61,829 bases of DNA from Desulfuromonadales bacterium (GCA_013619105.1 JABXKU010000020.1:1-61829), one strand, 5' to 3'; shown: positions 1 to 9,162, counted from the stretch's first letter. Numbers and translations: made by a program. The notes: a model not told the origin generated them from the letters alone.

Positions 1-2
1 CA

Positions 3-239
3 CGCATGTACCTCAAGGCCGAGACCCTCTCCATCATCGCCCGCCATCCCCGCTGGCAAAAACGGCATAATCTTCGCCAATCGATACTGCGCCATCGCCA
101 CACCCCCCAGATCTGGTTCACCTTATGGTTGCCGATACTTCCGCTGCGCGAGTTACGCACCCTGTTGTTGTCTCGCCAGTCGCCCCTTGCCCAACAAACC
201 CTGATCCGTAATGAACTGAAGCGGCGCCAGCCAGAATAA
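3..239 (+). CDS. C-terminal fragment of an uncharacterised protein, cut by the window edge
   Basis: The reading frame is open to the left edge of the window and ends at a TAA at 237-239, so only the C-terminal ~79 residues are seen. They are rich in Arg and Leu, with a helical pattern (HPRW, then TPQIW, then a Leu-rich helix ending in LRTLLLSRQSP). This recalls HEAT-like or leucine-rich-variant repeats found in proteins of the Desulfuromonadales. I do not recognise a function. The internal ATG at 6 is probably not the true start, because the frame continues upstream of it. A hairpin terminator follows about 130 bp downstream. Confidence 0.5.
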   Translation, partial: RMYLKAETLSIIARHPRWQKRHNLRQSILRHRHTPQIWFTLWLPILPLRELRTLLLSRQSPLAQQTLIRNELKRRQPE

Positions 240-322
240 AACCTGTATATTGACAACATCGCACTACTTTGACCAAACCGCATTTTCAGCTTCCGTTATA
301 TGACCACAATATGGTAATTTAT

Positions 323-353
323 TTCGCCTGCGGAAGCGTGACACCGTAGCGAA
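323..353 (+). other. Hairpin in the leader of the receiver-CheC-GGDEF operon
   Basis: TTCGC (323-327) and TGCGG (329-333) pair with CCGTA (344-348) and GCGAA (349-353), with one bulged C and one G-U pair, around a 10-nt loop. It lies 17 nt before a terminator-like hairpin. Together they could be the sensing and expression halves of a structured leader. I could not match it to the c-di-GMP GEMM consensus. Confidence 0.35.
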
Positions 354-369
354 TAATCATCCCCTATTG

Positions 370-409
370 CCCCTGTTTAGCCACCGCTTACAAACAGGGG
401 GTTTTATTT
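370..409 (+). terminator. Rho-independent terminator or attenuator before the receiver gene
   Basis: A 9-bp stem, CCCCTGTTT (370-378) with AAACAGGGG (392-400), has a 13-nt loop and is followed by GGTTTTATTTAT. It lies between the upstream partial gene and the receiver gene at 440. It may end the upstream transcript, or attenuate the downstream operon if transcription starts before about 320. Confidence 0.6.
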
Positions 410-439
410 ATATTCCAAGGCGGCTAACAATTAATAAAG

Positions 440-823
440 ATGGCCATGATAACTCTGCTAATCGTAGATGACTCACCAATTGCCCGGCAAATTCTCAAGA
501 AATGCCTGCCCAAAGAGAGTGCCTTCTCCATTATCGAAGCGGCTGACGGTCAAGAGGCCTTGGATAAGTACCGCCAATACCACCCCGAAATCACCTTTAT
601 GGACATGACCATGCCGGTCATGGACGGGTTTCAGGCCATTGCTGAGATCAAGCAGGTCGATCCTCAGGCTATTATCATCGCAGCAACGGCCGATGTGCAG
701 AAAAAAGCCAGGCAGCGAATAATTGAGCTCGGCGCCCTGATGCAGTTGGCCAAACCGGTGTCACCCAAAGCAGTCAGGGATGCCTTGGCCAAGGCTGAAC
801 AGGCCCTGCGGGAACAGCTCTAA
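440..823 (+). CDS. Stand-alone CheY-like response regulator
   Basis: A single receiver domain of 127 residues with nothing attached. The acidic pair is in LLIVDDSPIARQIL near the N-terminus, the phospho-acceptor Asp is in TFMDMTMPVMDG, and the conserved Lys is in LAKPVSPKAV. It is the first gene of an apparent operon with a CheC-type phosphatase (7 nt downstream) and a PAS-GGDEF protein. The likely arrangement is a receiver whose phosphate is removed by the neighbouring CheC. The start could be ATG 440 or ATG 446; neither has a strong ribosome binding site. The cognate kinase is not evident nearby. Confidence 0.9.
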   Translation: MAMITLLIVDDSPIARQILKKCLPKESAFSIIEAADGQEALDKYRQYHPEITFMDMTMPVMDGFQAIAEIKQVDPQAIIIAATADVQKKARQRIIELGALMQLAKPVSPKAVRDALAKAEQALREQL

Positions 824-830
824 GGAAGTC

Positions 831-1469
831 ATGATGGCAGAAATTCAATTTTCCGGCGTGGAAAAAGACATCCTTCAGGAGTTAATGAATATCGGCTTTG
901 GCCAAGCTGCGGCCGACCTGGCCCAGGTCATCGACCTTTCCATCGAGCTCAGCGTCCCCGATATTCAACTCTTCAAGGCCAGTGAACTGCGAGAGCATAT
1001 TGGCACCGAGGCTGACAGCGACCAGGAGTTCAGTCTGGTTGAGCAGTATTTCCTCGGCAAGTTCAAAGGCATCGCACTACTGGTCTTTCCCGCCAAAGCT
1101 GGGAAAAAGCTGGTTTCGCTCTTCGGCCTGCAGGATCAGAGCAATAAACCATCGCAGCACCTCGAACTGTTGGAAAAAGAGGTAATGATGGAAGTCGGCA
1201 ACATCCTCATTGGGGCCTGCGTCGGCAAGATTACCGAACTGCTCAACGATGTGGTCATCTATTCGCCTCCGCGGGTCATGATTCAAGATGTGCGCAACAG
1301 CGCCCTGCCTAGAAACCTCTTTGATCCTTCCAGCATGGCCATCTCCATGAAAACCGTCTTTCACTTTGAACAACAGGAAATCAGCGGTCAGCTGTTTTTA
1401 ATCGCCAACCAGGAATCCATCACCTGGCTGAAATCGGCCCTGCATGCCTTCATGGAGCAGTACCAATGA
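831..1469 (+). CDS. CheC-type chemotaxis phosphatase
   Basis: A 212-residue protein carrying both CheC active-site signatures: E17-x2-N20 in LQELMNIGFGQAA and E121-x2-N124 in MMEVGNILIGACVGKI. CheC family members dephosphorylate CheY-P. Two active sites, as here, are typical of CheC rather than CheX. The start at ATG 831 follows AGGAAG from the preceding gene's stop; ATG 834 is an alternative. The gene follows the stand-alone receiver by 7 nt and its stop overlaps the next start (ATGA), so the three genes should be co-translated. The presumed substrate is the receiver encoded just upstream (inference). Confidence 0.88.
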   Translation: MMAEIQFSGVEKDILQELMNIGFGQAAADLAQVIDLSIELSVPDIQLFKASELREHIGTEADSDQEFSLVEQYFLGKFKGIALLVFPAKAGKKLVSLFGLQDQSNKPSQHLELLEKEVMMEVGNILIGACVGKITELLNDVVIYSPPRVMIQDVRNSALPRNLFDPSSMAISMKTVFHFEQQEISGQLFLIANQESITWLKSALHAFMEQYQ

Positions 1470-2365
1470 TCTTCAGTCAGATTTCCGATATGATTAATAT
1501 GGGCTTGGTGGTCCTGGACAAGGATCTGAAGGTCCACTTCTGGAACCGCTGGATGGCTCAGCATAGCGGAATCGACTCGGAAAAGATCGTTGGACAAAGC
1601 CTGTTCGATTTCTTTCCTAATCTCAACGAACCCAAGTTTCTGCGCAACTGCCGCTCGGTCTTCGCCTTCGGTAACTTTGCCTTCTTTTCCCAGAAATTGC
1701 ACCGATACCTGTTTCCTTTGCGCCCCAGCTACAGCGACAAAGAGCCTTTCGACTACATGCAGCAGAGCTGCACCATGGGACCGATTCGGGATGAGGACAA
1801 GAGTGTTCGTTTCATTTTTTTATCGGTGAGTGATGTAACTGAGGTGGTGAAGTATGAGGAACAGTTGCTCGAAATGAATCGAAAAGATGCGCTAACCGGT
1901 ATCTTTAACCGCCGATTTTTTACACAAAAGCTGCAGGAAGAATTTATTCGCGGCCGGCGCCATAATCGACCGCTAAGCCTGATCATGATCGATGTCGACC
2001 ATTTCAAGCAGGTGAATGACAATCACGGCCATCAGGTCGGCGACGAGGCCCTCAAGGCCCTTTCCACTCGGTTGCTGGACCGCATTCGCAAAACCGATAT
2101 TCTGTCCCGCTACGGTGGCGAAGAGTTCGCCTGTCTGCTACCGGAAACCAATGGTCCCTCGGCCCTGAGACTGGCCGAAGATCTGCGCCGAATCGTCGCC
2201 GAGGAAAACTGGGTCTGTCGGGGTGTGAGCCTACAGATGACCATCAGCATCGGTATTGCCGAGGGGCACCCAGAGATGGCGGACGGCGAAGCGCTGCTTA
2301 AAAAGGCCGACGACGCCCTATACGAAGCCAAGGCCGGGCGTAACCGGGCAATTCTCTACGACTAA
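1466..2365 (+). CDS. PAS-GGDEF diguanylate cyclase
   Basis: A 299-residue protein with an N-terminal PAS-like sensor (about 5-125: MGLVVLDKDLKVHFWN) joined by a short coiled linker to a GGDEF domain (about 135-297). The active-site motif is GGEEF at 217-221, and an RxxD inhibitory site (RKTD) lies exactly five residues upstream. An active, product-inhibited c-di-GMP synthase is therefore expected. There is no transmembrane segment, so it should be cytoplasmic. The start overlaps the cheC stop in ATGA. Being in an operon with a receiver and CheC suggests that the phosphorylation signal and c-di-GMP production are linked. Confidence 0.92.
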   Translation: MIFSQISDMINMGLVVLDKDLKVHFWNRWMAQHSGIDSEKIVGQSLFDFFPNLNEPKFLRNCRSVFAFGNFAFFSQKLHRYLFPLRPSYSDKEPFDYMQQSCTMGPIRDEDKSVRFIFLSVSDVTEVVKYEEQLLEMNRKDALTGIFNRRFFTQKLQEEFIRGRRHNRPLSLIMIDVDHFKQVNDNHGHQVGDEALKALSTRLLDRIRKTDILSRYGGEEFACLLPETNGPSALRLAEDLRRIVAEENWVCRGVSLQMTISIGIAEGHPEMADGEALLKKADDALYEAKAGRNRAILYD

Positions 2366-2379
2366 GGCGCCGCCCTTAT

Positions 2380-3498
2380 TTACTCAGCAAGCCTCTTCAT
2401 CAAGCGCTGCGCAGCGACAGCCAGCAGTGTCTCTGCCTGGCCCATCGCCTGCTCGGCACTCATTCCCCTTGTCATGGTTTGCTCGCACAGGGCCAGACCG
2501 ACCTCCCTGCAACGAGCCGGTTCAAGCAACAGCTGCCCGGCCAACACGGCTACTTTAACCGACCGATTTTGCGCCAATCTTGCCACCTCACCGACCACCT
2601 TGCCCTGCAAGGACTGCTCGTCAAGGCACCCTTCTCCAGTAATCACCCAATCCGCATCGGACAGCGCCTTTTCCAGGCCGACCACCTCCGACACTCCTTG
2701 CGCCCCGGGAATAAGCTCAGCACCCAAAAATGCTCGGGCACCGAAACCCAACCCGCCAGCGGCACCATCCCCCGGAACATCGAGAGCCTGCAGACCGAGT
2801 TGGCGTTGAACCAGCTCCGCTAAATGCTGCAAGCCACCGTCCAGTTCAGCGACCATCGCCTCATCCGCTCCTTTTTGCGGCCCGTATACACAGGCGGCCC
2901 CTTCCCGGCCCCACAGAGGATTACGGACGTCGCACCAGGCTTCGACCGGCGGCAGATTCAGTTGGGGGCTCTGCAGCTGGGCAATCTGTGCAAGCCCTCC
3001 GCCACCGAGGGGAACCTCACAACCATCAGCGTCGAGAAACCGCCAGCCTAGGGCGCGAGCCGCCCCGGTCCCTCCATCAACAGTGGCACTGCCCCCTAGG
3101 GTCAAGATAATCCGCTTGGCACCGGCTTCTGCGGCGGCGGCAAGCAATTGACCAGTGCCGTAGCTGGTCGTCAGCAGGGGATTGCGCTGGGCTTTTTCCA
3201 GCAGAGTCAAACCGCTGACGCTGGCCATTTCGACTACAGCAATATCCCCTGGAAGCCAACCGAAAGAGGCCTCAACCTTGATGTCAGGAAGCGGTCCAGT
3301 AACACCCTGAACGACCCTCCACTGCCCGCGACGGTTCTCAACCAGGGCCGTTGCAGTGCCCTCACCACCATCGGCTAGCGGCACGCACTCGACATGCCAG
3401 GCCGGACGCAGGGCGTGCAGTGTGTTGGCCACCACCCTGCAGGCGGTTTTGGCGGACAAGCTGCCTTTAAAGGAATCAAAGGCCAACACAATCTTCAT
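2380..3498 (-). CDS. glxK: Glycerate 2-kinase (GlxK/GarK family)
   Basis: A 372-residue protein opening with MKIVLAFDSFKGSLSA, the hallmark start of the type-2 glycerate kinase family, which phosphorylates D-glycerate with ATP to 2-phosphoglycerate. Family signatures include PLADGGEGTATALV, SYGTGQLLAAA, LGGSATVDGGTGAARALGW and ITGEGCLDEQSLQGK. The length is normal for the family. I chose ATG 3498 over the in-frame GTG 3501 because AGGGGAG lies at a proper distance upstream. It converges with the GGDEF gene (14-nt gap) and seems monocistronic. Confidence 0.9.
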   Translation of the reverse strand: MKIVLAFDSFKGSLSAKTACRVVANTLHALRPAWHVECVPLADGGEGTATALVENRRGQWRVVQGVTGPLPDIKVEASFGWLPGDIAVVEMASVSGLTLLEKAQRNPLLTTSYGTGQLLAAAAEAGAKRIILTLGGSATVDGGTGAARALGWRFLDADGCEVPLGGGGLAQIAQLQSPQLNLPPVEAWCDVRNPLWGREGAACVYGPQKGADEAMVAELDGGLQHLAELVQRQLGLQALDVPGDGAAGGLGFGARAFLGAELIPGAQGVSEVVGLEKALSDADWVITGEGCLDEQSLQGKVVGEVARLAQNRSVKVAVLAGQLLLEPARCREVGLALCEQTMTRGMSAEQAMGQAETLLAVAAQRLMKRLAE

Positions 3499-3534
3499 CA
3501 CTGCTCCCCTGATTAGCCTGAATCACAGCGTTGT

Positions 3535-3735
3535 TCAGGATTGCTGCGCGACTATCTTGGCGACAATATCAAACACCTCCTGCTCCTCGATCCAGAGCAC
3601 AAAACCGTTGCCCTCTTCATCGCTACCCGTAAGATACCCCGCTCCATCGGGTTGTCCTCCGCAGGTTTTGCAGGAAGCATGGACTTCCAGGGGATGGTTT
3701 TTATCCATTTTCATCATAATTTGTTTTTTCGACAT
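3535..3735 (-). CDS. Small CxxC protein of unknown function
   Basis: A 66-residue ORF starting at ATG 3735, with a good ribosome binding site (GGAGGGTAT). It begins MSKKQIMMKMDKNHPLEVH and contains one CKTCGG motif followed by an acidic stretch (GSDEEGNGF). The frame stays open 27 codons upstream, but the Shine-Dalgarno sequence favours 3735. A single CxxC is too little to call a zinc ribbon, though a metal-bound dimer or redox role is possible. It lies 36 nt upstream of the glycerate kinase on the same strand, so it may be co-transcribed with it. Confidence 0.65.
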   Translation of the reverse strand: MSKKQIMMKMDKNHPLEVHASCKTCGGQPDGAGYLTGSDEEGNGFVLWIEEQEVFDIVAKIVAQQS

Positions 3736-3857
3736 ATACCCTCCTTTTACATCATTGCCAAATGCTGCGTAACTAGCAGAAACCGGATCTACCTCAAACG
3801 CACAAATCAGTATCACTGAAACCGGCGTTCGCAGCTTAGTTTAGAGATTTACTCAGT

Positions 3858-3914
3858 AAGAGTGTGGCATGCCCCAGAAGTGGGTCAAAAAAGAGTGGGG
3901 CATGTCACACTCTT
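3858..3914. repeat. Long inverted repeat in an otherwise empty intergenic region
   Basis: A 19-bp stem with one mismatch: 3858-3876 (core AGTGTGGCATGCCCCA) against 3896-3914, with a 19-nt loop. There is no T-tract after it, so it is not a classic terminator. The 10-mer ATGCCACACT in its left arm (opposite strand) also occurs twice in tandem at 41069-41090. Apart from this repeat and a doubtful 70-codon frame, I see nothing recognisable between 3736 and 4323. Confidence 0.6.
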
Positions 3915-3989
3915 TAAAACATCGACCATTCGGTTTTCCCCTTATTTCCCAGGATGTTGCACGACCATAATGAGCCAACTCTTAATAGC

Positions 3990-4202
3990 CTAGCATTTTA
4001 CTCCTAAACAAAAAGATACGTTTTCAATAATTCTAACGACTTGTATTAGTGCAGTGCATCCTACCTCGTCTGCTCGCACAATCTGATTCAAATCTGGCAT
4101 AACAATTGCCATTAATACGATTGATAAGATGGTTCCAACAGGTATTTCTTGACCACCAACGCATAACGAAACCGGCCATAATTGATTCCGTAAGAACACC
4201 AA
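3990..4202 (-). CDS. Doubtful small ORF
   Basis: A 70-codon frame that would encode a hydrophobic middle segment (VGTILSIVLMAIVMPDL) followed by NQIVRADEVGCTALIQ. The base composition is AT-richer than the neighbours. I see no convincing ribosome binding site and recognise no family. It could be a remnant of a lost gene or chance. It occupies the ~590-bp gap between the small CxxC gene and the chemoreceptor. Confidence 0.2.
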   Translation of the reverse strand: MVFLRNQLWPVSLCVGGQEIPVGTILSIVLMAIVMPDLNQIVRADEVGCTALIQVVRIIENVSFCLGVKC

Positions 4203-4323
4203 ACCATCTCACTAATAAAAACGCAAAGGTGCTGGGACAGCATAAACGAGGACGGTATTTTTAACGATCTGCCTATTTTTCTAAACAACATGAATACCCG
4301 AATAATAACCTCAGGAGAAACGA

Positions 4324-6408
4324 ATGATCAAATTGAAATTGCGTGCTCAGATTCTAGTCCCAACTCTGCTTGCCGTGGTTATTGGCATGACTGTAGCCAC
4401 CTTGCTGTCCTATCAGGCCTCTAAAAAGGCCCTGCATAGTAACATAAAAGAACAGATGCAGCAGACAACTGTGGCGCTGAGCAAACAGATCGACAACTGG
4501 GTCGACGACCTTGCCAGTGACATCAAATCCCTAGCCAACAGAGATGTGATGCGTGCCCCCCTTGAACAGAGCGGCGACACAACGGCATCTGCCAACCGCG
4601 TTCTAGAGGAAATGGCCAAAGAGTACGGCAGCTATGAATTGCTGGCCATTGCCGATCGGAATGGCACAGTAGTGGCTGCCTCAGAGCAACGCTACGTTGG
4701 AGAACTGAAAATAGCTGATCGCGTTTACTTTCGTACTGCTCTTGGTGGAGAGGCCACTATCTCCGAAGCCATAAGAAGCAAGGTGAGTGGCGAACCTGCC
4801 TTTGTAATAGCATCCCCTGTTGAGCTCAACGGGAAGATTCAGGGGGTCTGTATCGGTGTCGTCAACCTAACTCACTTCGCCGACGAGTTCATTAAGCAGA
4901 TAAAGGTGGGCAACAAAGGGTATGCATATCTTATAGACAGCAAGGGCCGCTTCCTCTCCCATCCCAAGGCGGCACTAATCCTGGACCGCTCACTCAGCGA
5001 ATTTGCCTGGGGCAAAGAAGTTCTCAATGAAAAACAGGGCTTCAAACAATATCCCTGGGAAGGCAAGGCCAAGATTGTAGCCTTCGAATCGGTAGCGAAA
5101 ACGGGTTGGATCATCGCCGTCGGCGCCGAACTGGATGACATCTTCTCCTCCGTAACCAATATCCGCAACACCAGTCTGATGGTTGCCCTGCTGACTCTGC
5201 TGGCAGTCGGCGCAGTGATCTACTTCATAGCACGCCGAATAGTTGGTGCAATTCAATCCGGAGTTCAATTCGCCGAAACCATCAAGGCCGGCGATACCCG
5301 TCAGCGCATGGAAATACACCGTGACGATGAAATCGGTCAACTGGCCACGTCCCTCAATGAAATGGCAGAAGGACTGGCCGAGCATGCTGAGATGGCAGCG
5401 GAGATAGCCGAAGGCAACCTTAATGTAGAAGTTAGACTCGCTTCAGATCGTGACCAGTTTGGCAAAGCATTCCAGAAGATGGTCTCCCAACTTAATGAAG
5501 TATTGAGCCATATCCAGGTATCTGGAGAGCAGATTGCCAGCGGTTCGGTTCAGGTATCAGACGCCAGCCAGAGCCTTTCTCAGGGGGCGACCGAATCCGC
5601 TGCCTCCTTAGAAGAAATCAGCGCCTCTATGACAGAAATGAGTTCTCAGACATCCCTTAACGCCGACAACGCCAAACAGGCCGACCAACTGGCCAACCAG
5701 GCTCGCAGCGCTGGCGAAGAGGGAAATAAGCAGATGGCAGAGATGATGAACGCAATGACGGAAATCAATGAGTCGGGCCAGAGCATCTCCAAGATTATAC
5801 GAGTCATCGATGAAATCGCTTTTCAAACGAACCTATTAGCTCTCAATGCTGCCGTCGAAGCAGCGCGAGCAGGCCAACAGGGAAAAGGCTTTGCCGTTGT
5901 TGCGGAGGAAGTCAGAAACCTGGCCGCCCGTAGCGCCAAGGCGGCTAAGGAAACCTCAGAACTGATCGAAGGTTCGGTGGCTAAAGCTGCAAATGGGACC
6001 CAGATCGCTAATGGCACAGCCAAAGCTTTGAAAGAAATTGTCGGCAATGTGGGCAAGGCTTCAGATCTGATCGGAGAAATATCCGCCTCCTCCAGCGAAC
6101 AAGCCGAAGGTATTTCCCAAATCACTCAGGCCCTTGGTCAGATAGATCAGGTAACCCAAACCAACACGGCCAACGCTGAAGAAAGCGCCGCAGCTTCTGA
6201 GGAATTAGCCAGCCAGGCTGATTTGCTGAAACAAATGCTAAGCCGTTTTTCCCTGGCATCAGGCGCCGTCCCTTCGGATATGAATCGCGCAGATTCAGCC
6301 CAGCCTGCGGCCTCTAAAAAACTGAACATAAAGTCGGGCGGGGTCAAACCTAAACAAATCCCAGAAACCATGATTGCTTTAGACAGATCCGAATTCGGTC
6401 GATATTAA
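4324..6408 (+). CDS. Methyl-accepting chemotaxis protein with a periplasmic Cache sensor
   Basis: A 694-residue chemoreceptor. It has one N-terminal membrane segment (about 10-32), a periplasmic Cache-type sensor (about 35-280, with [20 protein letters not shown] and [18 protein letters not shown]), a second membrane segment (about 284-304), HAMP, and a long cytoplasmic coiled coil. The signalling tip is around 495-525 ([20 protein letters not shown], then [15 protein letters not shown]). The C-terminus ends in an acidic-aromatic tail ([10 protein letters not shown]) rather than an NWETF CheR-docking pentapeptide. CAGGAGAAACG precedes the ATG. The ligand cannot be told from sequence. It lies apart from the main che operon and is followed by a strong terminator. 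Confidence 0.95.
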   Translation: MIKLKLRAQILVPTLLAVVIGMTVATLLSYQASKKALHSNIKEQMQQTTVALSKQIDNWVDDLASDIKSLANRDVMRAPLEQSGDTTASANRVLEEMAKEYGSYELLAIADRNGTVVAASEQRYVGELKIADRVYFRTALGGEATISEAIRSKVSGEPAFVIASPVELNGKIQGVCIGVVNLTHFADEFIKQIKVGNKGYAYLIDSKGRFLSHPKAALILDRSLSEFAWGKEVLNEKQGFKQYPWEGKAKIVAFESVAKTGWIIAVGAELDDIFSSVTNIRNTSLMVALLTLLAVGAVIYFIARRIVGAIQSGVQFAETIKAGDTRQRMEIHRDDEIGQLATSLNEMAEGLAEHAEMAAEIAEGNLNVEVRLASDRDQFGKAFQKMVSQLNEVLSHIQVSGEQIASGSVQVSDASQSLSQGATESAASLEEISASMTEMSSQTSLNADNAKQADQLANQARSAGEEGNKQMAEMMNAMTEINESGQSISKIIRVIDEIAFQTNLLALNAAVEAARAGQQGKGFAVVAEEVRNLAARSAKAAKETSELIEGSVAKAANGTQIANGTAKALKEIVGNVGKASDLIGEISASSSEQAEGISQITQALGQIDQVTQTNTANAEESAAASEELASQADLLKQMLSRFSLASGAVPSDMNRADSAQPAASKKLNIKSGGVKPKQIPETMIALDRSEFGRY

Positions 6409-6433
6409 CAAAAAAGTTAAGAATTAGCCTGCC

Positions 6434-6479
6434 AACAAACAACCCCCACCGGTCTCTCGACCGGTGGGGGTTGTTTGTT
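6434..6479. terminator. Strong bidirectional terminator between convergent genes
   Basis: A perfect 20-bp inverted repeat (6434-6453 with 6460-6479) around the 6-nt loop CTCTCG. The arms begin AACAAACAACCCCC and end GGGGGTTGTTTGTT. It sits between the convergent chemoreceptor and HDOD-GGDEF genes and should stop transcription from both sides. Confidence 0.9.
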
Positions 6480-6506
6480 CAACCTGCGGTAATGATAGGC
6501 AAAGAG

Positions 6507-8078
6507 TCAGATTTCAACGATGTGAATTCGGTTGCGTCCGGTCCCCTTGGCCTGATAAATGGCCTTATCGGCCGCACCGAACATAGTCCTTTTACAGATT
6601 TGCGGATTCTTGCCGTTAAAAGCGGCCCCGCCCACACTGATAGTCACCTGCAACGATGCCTGCTCATAGGAGATAACCATCTCCGCGATACCGCGTCGAA
6701 TTCGCTCGGCAAAGACCTCAAGGCCTTCCCTGCCCGTCTCGGGCATGATAACGGCGAATTCATCGCCGCCATAACGAACAACGATATCGGAACCACGCAT
6801 AATATGGGTTATCTGCCCAGCCACCTGCCGCAACACCTCATCTCCGGCTAGATGCCCGAAGTTATCGTTAATCTCCTTAAAATAGTCGATATCAAAAAAC
6901 AACAGCGACAGGGCATGCCCATAGCGCTTGGCTCGCTCCAGTTCCTTCTCCATGAGATCTTGAAAGTAGCGATTATTATAGAGTCCGGTCAATTCATCGC
7001 GGTAGGCCAATTCACGGTATTTTTTGTTAACGTCGATCAGCTTGCCAACATATTTGCTCGACTCATCTTTGGCCTGCTTCAAGTCCATGACCAGCTGTTC
7101 GTAGCTACAATTGAGTTTGCCCAGTTCCTGATTGGCTTCCTGCAACATCTCGGAGAAGGGCCTGATCGCATCGCCTGGCATATTGAAAAAACTCAGCACC
7201 TCGTTGGCACGGGTGGCAACGGTATCGATGAGGTCTTTGATTTCCTTTTCAGTCAGGCCGTAATCATCCGTTAGGTTCTGAAAAATACCGGCTACATTAT
7301 TTCTGGTCTGGCTACTGTGGTAGACGGCAGAAATCTTGCCGGCCAAATCCAGAAGCTCCACGGCTTTCCGGCCACGGTCCGGTACGCAATCAACGCGATG
7401 ATGATAAAACAACGGCAGGTAGATACTTTCCGGCAAGCCCCATTCTTTAAGCAGGGCTCCGCCCAGTTCGGCATGGCACATACCGAGCAATTGCCGCTCG
7501 ATGATATGGCCGGGAGTCTTGGTGCTGTTCTTCAGGGTCAGAACTTCCAGATAAGAATCGGTGCAGTGCTGAAAAAACACCAAAACGCCAATATCCTGCA
7601 GCAGGCCGCAGACAAAAATGTCATCACTGTCATAGTTAACCAGAGGAGCAAGCATCTTAGCCGCAACCGCCGTAGTAACGGAGCGTTTCCAGAAATATTC
7701 AAAATCAAAGACACTACTTGAATCGCCCTGCAACTTTCGAACGAGAATAAAGGATAGCGCGATGTTCTTCAGAGCATTGATACCGATTCTTGCTAGAGCG
7801 CTTTCGATGTTCTTAACCCGGCCGCCAAAACCATACATGGAGGAATTGGCCACCCGCAACAGCTTAACGGTCAGCGACGGGTCGGCTGAAATGATCTTGC
7901 CAAGCTCGGCAAAGCAGCTGTCTTCGTCCTGCACCGCTTCAAGAAGGCGCATAACAATATTGGGGGGAGATGGAAGTTCTATCTTTTGGCTGATTAAAGC
8001 CTGCGCCTCTTCAATCAACTGCACATTCCCACCGTAGCTCCCTGCCTCTGTAGCGGCTAAACCATCGAGTTCTGGCAT
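6507..8078 (-). CDS. HDOD-GGDEF signalling protein
   Basis: A protein of about 523 residues. The N-terminal HDOD domain (ELPSPPNIVMRLLEAV onward, then ISADPSLTVKLLRVANSS) is an HD-like fold without the metal-binding HD pair. After a helical linker comes a C-terminal GGDEF domain with an intact GGDEF motif and an RGSD inhibitory site five residues before it, so it is probably an active diguanylate cyclase. I use ATG 8078 (MPELDGLAA). An in-frame ATG at 8141 adds 21 residues, but family alignments usually begin near the HDOD domain, and neither start has a clear ribosome binding site. It has its own transcription unit, ended by the 6434-6479 terminator. Confidence 0.88.
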   Translation of the reverse strand: MPELDGLAATEAGSYGGNVQLIEEAQALISQKIELPSPPNIVMRLLEAVQDEDSCFAELGKIISADPSLTVKLLRVANSSMYGFGGRVKNIESALARIGINALKNIALSFILVRKLQGDSSSVFDFEYFWKRSVTTAVAAKMLAPLVNYDSDDIFVCGLLQDIGVLVFFQHCTDSYLEVLTLKNSTKTPGHIIERQLLGMCHAELGGALLKEWGLPESIYLPLFYHHRVDCVPDRGRKAVELLDLAGKISAVYHSSQTRNNVAGIFQNLTDDYGLTEKEIKDLIDTVATRANEVLSFFNMPGDAIRPFSEMLQEANQELGKLNCSYEQLVMDLKQAKDESSKYVGKLIDVNKKYRELAYRDELTGLYNNRYFQDLMEKELERAKRYGHALSLLFFDIDYFKEINDNFGHLAGDEVLRQVAGQITHIMRGSDIVVRYGGDEFAVIMPETGREGLEVFAERIRRGIAEMVISYEQASLQVTISVGGAAFNGKNPQICKRTMFGAADKAIYQAKGTGRNRIHIVEI

Positions 8079-8306
8079 AAGTAAGTGCCCTACGATCCGA
8101 AATGGATAGGTCAAGTCTACACCGAGGTCCTTACTCAACATTATTGGGCTGTAGTTGAGCCGTCCCTCTAAGAGTTGTTACCCGTTTCGATCTGAGTGAT
8201 AAATCTGAACCAACGACAATAAATTGACCTAGCACAATCGAATCATTTTAATCTTGTAGCGTTTTTTTTTGCAATATTTTTGTTCAACTACCGCAGCGTG
8301 CCCACA

Positions 8307-9071
8307 CTACTCCATGGCAACAACGAAACAATTGCTGAACCCGTGGCCTTCAAAGGAAAGCTTGGCCGACTCAGCAGCATCCAGAGAGGCATATTTGCCG
8401 ACCCGCACTCGAAAGTAATTATTGCCATTAATCAAGCTGCGACAGACACTGGCAGCCCCGAACCGGCTGCGCAATTCTGCCGCCAGACGCTGTGCATTGG
8501 CGTCGGAACTGAAAGAGGCCACCTGCACAGCATAACTCTCGACCTGATCACTGGAGGTCGACCGATAAACGATTCGGCCGTCAGCATCCTGTTCTTGAAA
8601 ACCCAGAGCTTCGATTTTAACCGGGGCAGTGCCCGGCCCGACAACACCAAGCTTATCCGCCGCCGTATAAGAAAGGTCGATAATTCGCCCTTGAATAAAG
8701 GGGCCACGATCGTTGACCCTTACCACAAGCTGTCGGCCGTTGGCTAAATTATGCACACGAACAGAGGTACCCAGGGGCAAGGTCTTGTGAGCGGCGGTCA
8801 TGGCGTACATATTGTAAATTTCGCCATTGCTGGTCTTGCGACCATGAAATTTGCGGCCATACCAGCTGGCAAGCCCCTGTTGAACGAAGCCCTCGTGACT
8901 GGCAAGAGGCGTATAAAGCTGCCCGTTAACGGTGTAGGGTTTCTGGTGGGGCTTCAAGCTGGCGTTGGAAGGGCTATCCAGCACTCGAGTCTGATAACCA
9001 CCGCCACAAGCGGTACATAACAGCAGGGCGCAACCGACAGCGGCTATTTTAGAAATACGCAGACAAATCAT
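8307..9071 (-). CDS. rlpA: RlpA-like lipoprotein with DPBB and SPOR domains
   Basis: A 254-residue protein with a lipoprotein signal peptide (MICLRISKIAAVGCALLLC-TAC; the lipobox Cys is followed by GGG). A double-psi beta-barrel domain follows (GLASWYGRKFHGRKTSNGE, ending with VNDRGPF), and then a C-terminal SPOR domain (SYAVQVASF onward) that binds denuded glycan strands at the septum. RlpA homologues are septal lytic transglycosylases; the Asp in VNDRGPF is the expected catalytic residue. I chose ATG 9071 because GAGGTG lies 9 nt upstream and because it gives a proper signal peptide. An upstream in-frame start would lengthen the signal. Confidence 0.92.
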   Translation of the reverse strand: MICLRISKIAAVGCALLLCTACGGGYQTRVLDSPSNASLKPHQKPYTVNGQLYTPLASHEGFVQQGLASWYGRKFHGRKTSNGEIYNMYAMTAAHKTLPLGTSVRVHNLANGRQLVVRVNDRGPFIQGRIIDLSYTAADKLGVVGPGTAPVKIEALGFQEQDADGRIVYRSTSSDQVESYAVQVASFSSDANAQRLAAELRSRFGAASVCRSLINGNNYFRVRVGKYASLDAAESAKLSFEGHGFSNCFVVAME

Positions 9072-9129
9072 AGTGATTTTCACCTCGGAAGACACTTGTT
9101 ACCGGTAGCTAAACAAATTTTATTTTATC

Positions 9130-9162
9130 TAGTGTCCATCCGGAAACCATAGATGAAAACTA
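9130..9162 (-). repeat. Minimal copy (D) of the dispersed palindromic element
   Basis: A 33-bp remnant whose ends are inverted: TAGTGTCCATCCGG at one side and GATGAAAACTA at the other. Read on the minus strand it is TAGTTTTCATC, TATG, GTTTCCGGATGGACACTA, i.e. the two ends of copies A, B and C joined after loss of the middle. It lies 59 bp upstream of the rlpA start. Confidence 0.7.

Noticed and set aside
300-360. c-di-GMP (GEMM) riboswitch in the leader before the receiver gene
   Set aside because: The conserved GEMM sequence blocks and tetraloop receptor are not present; only generic hairpins are seen.
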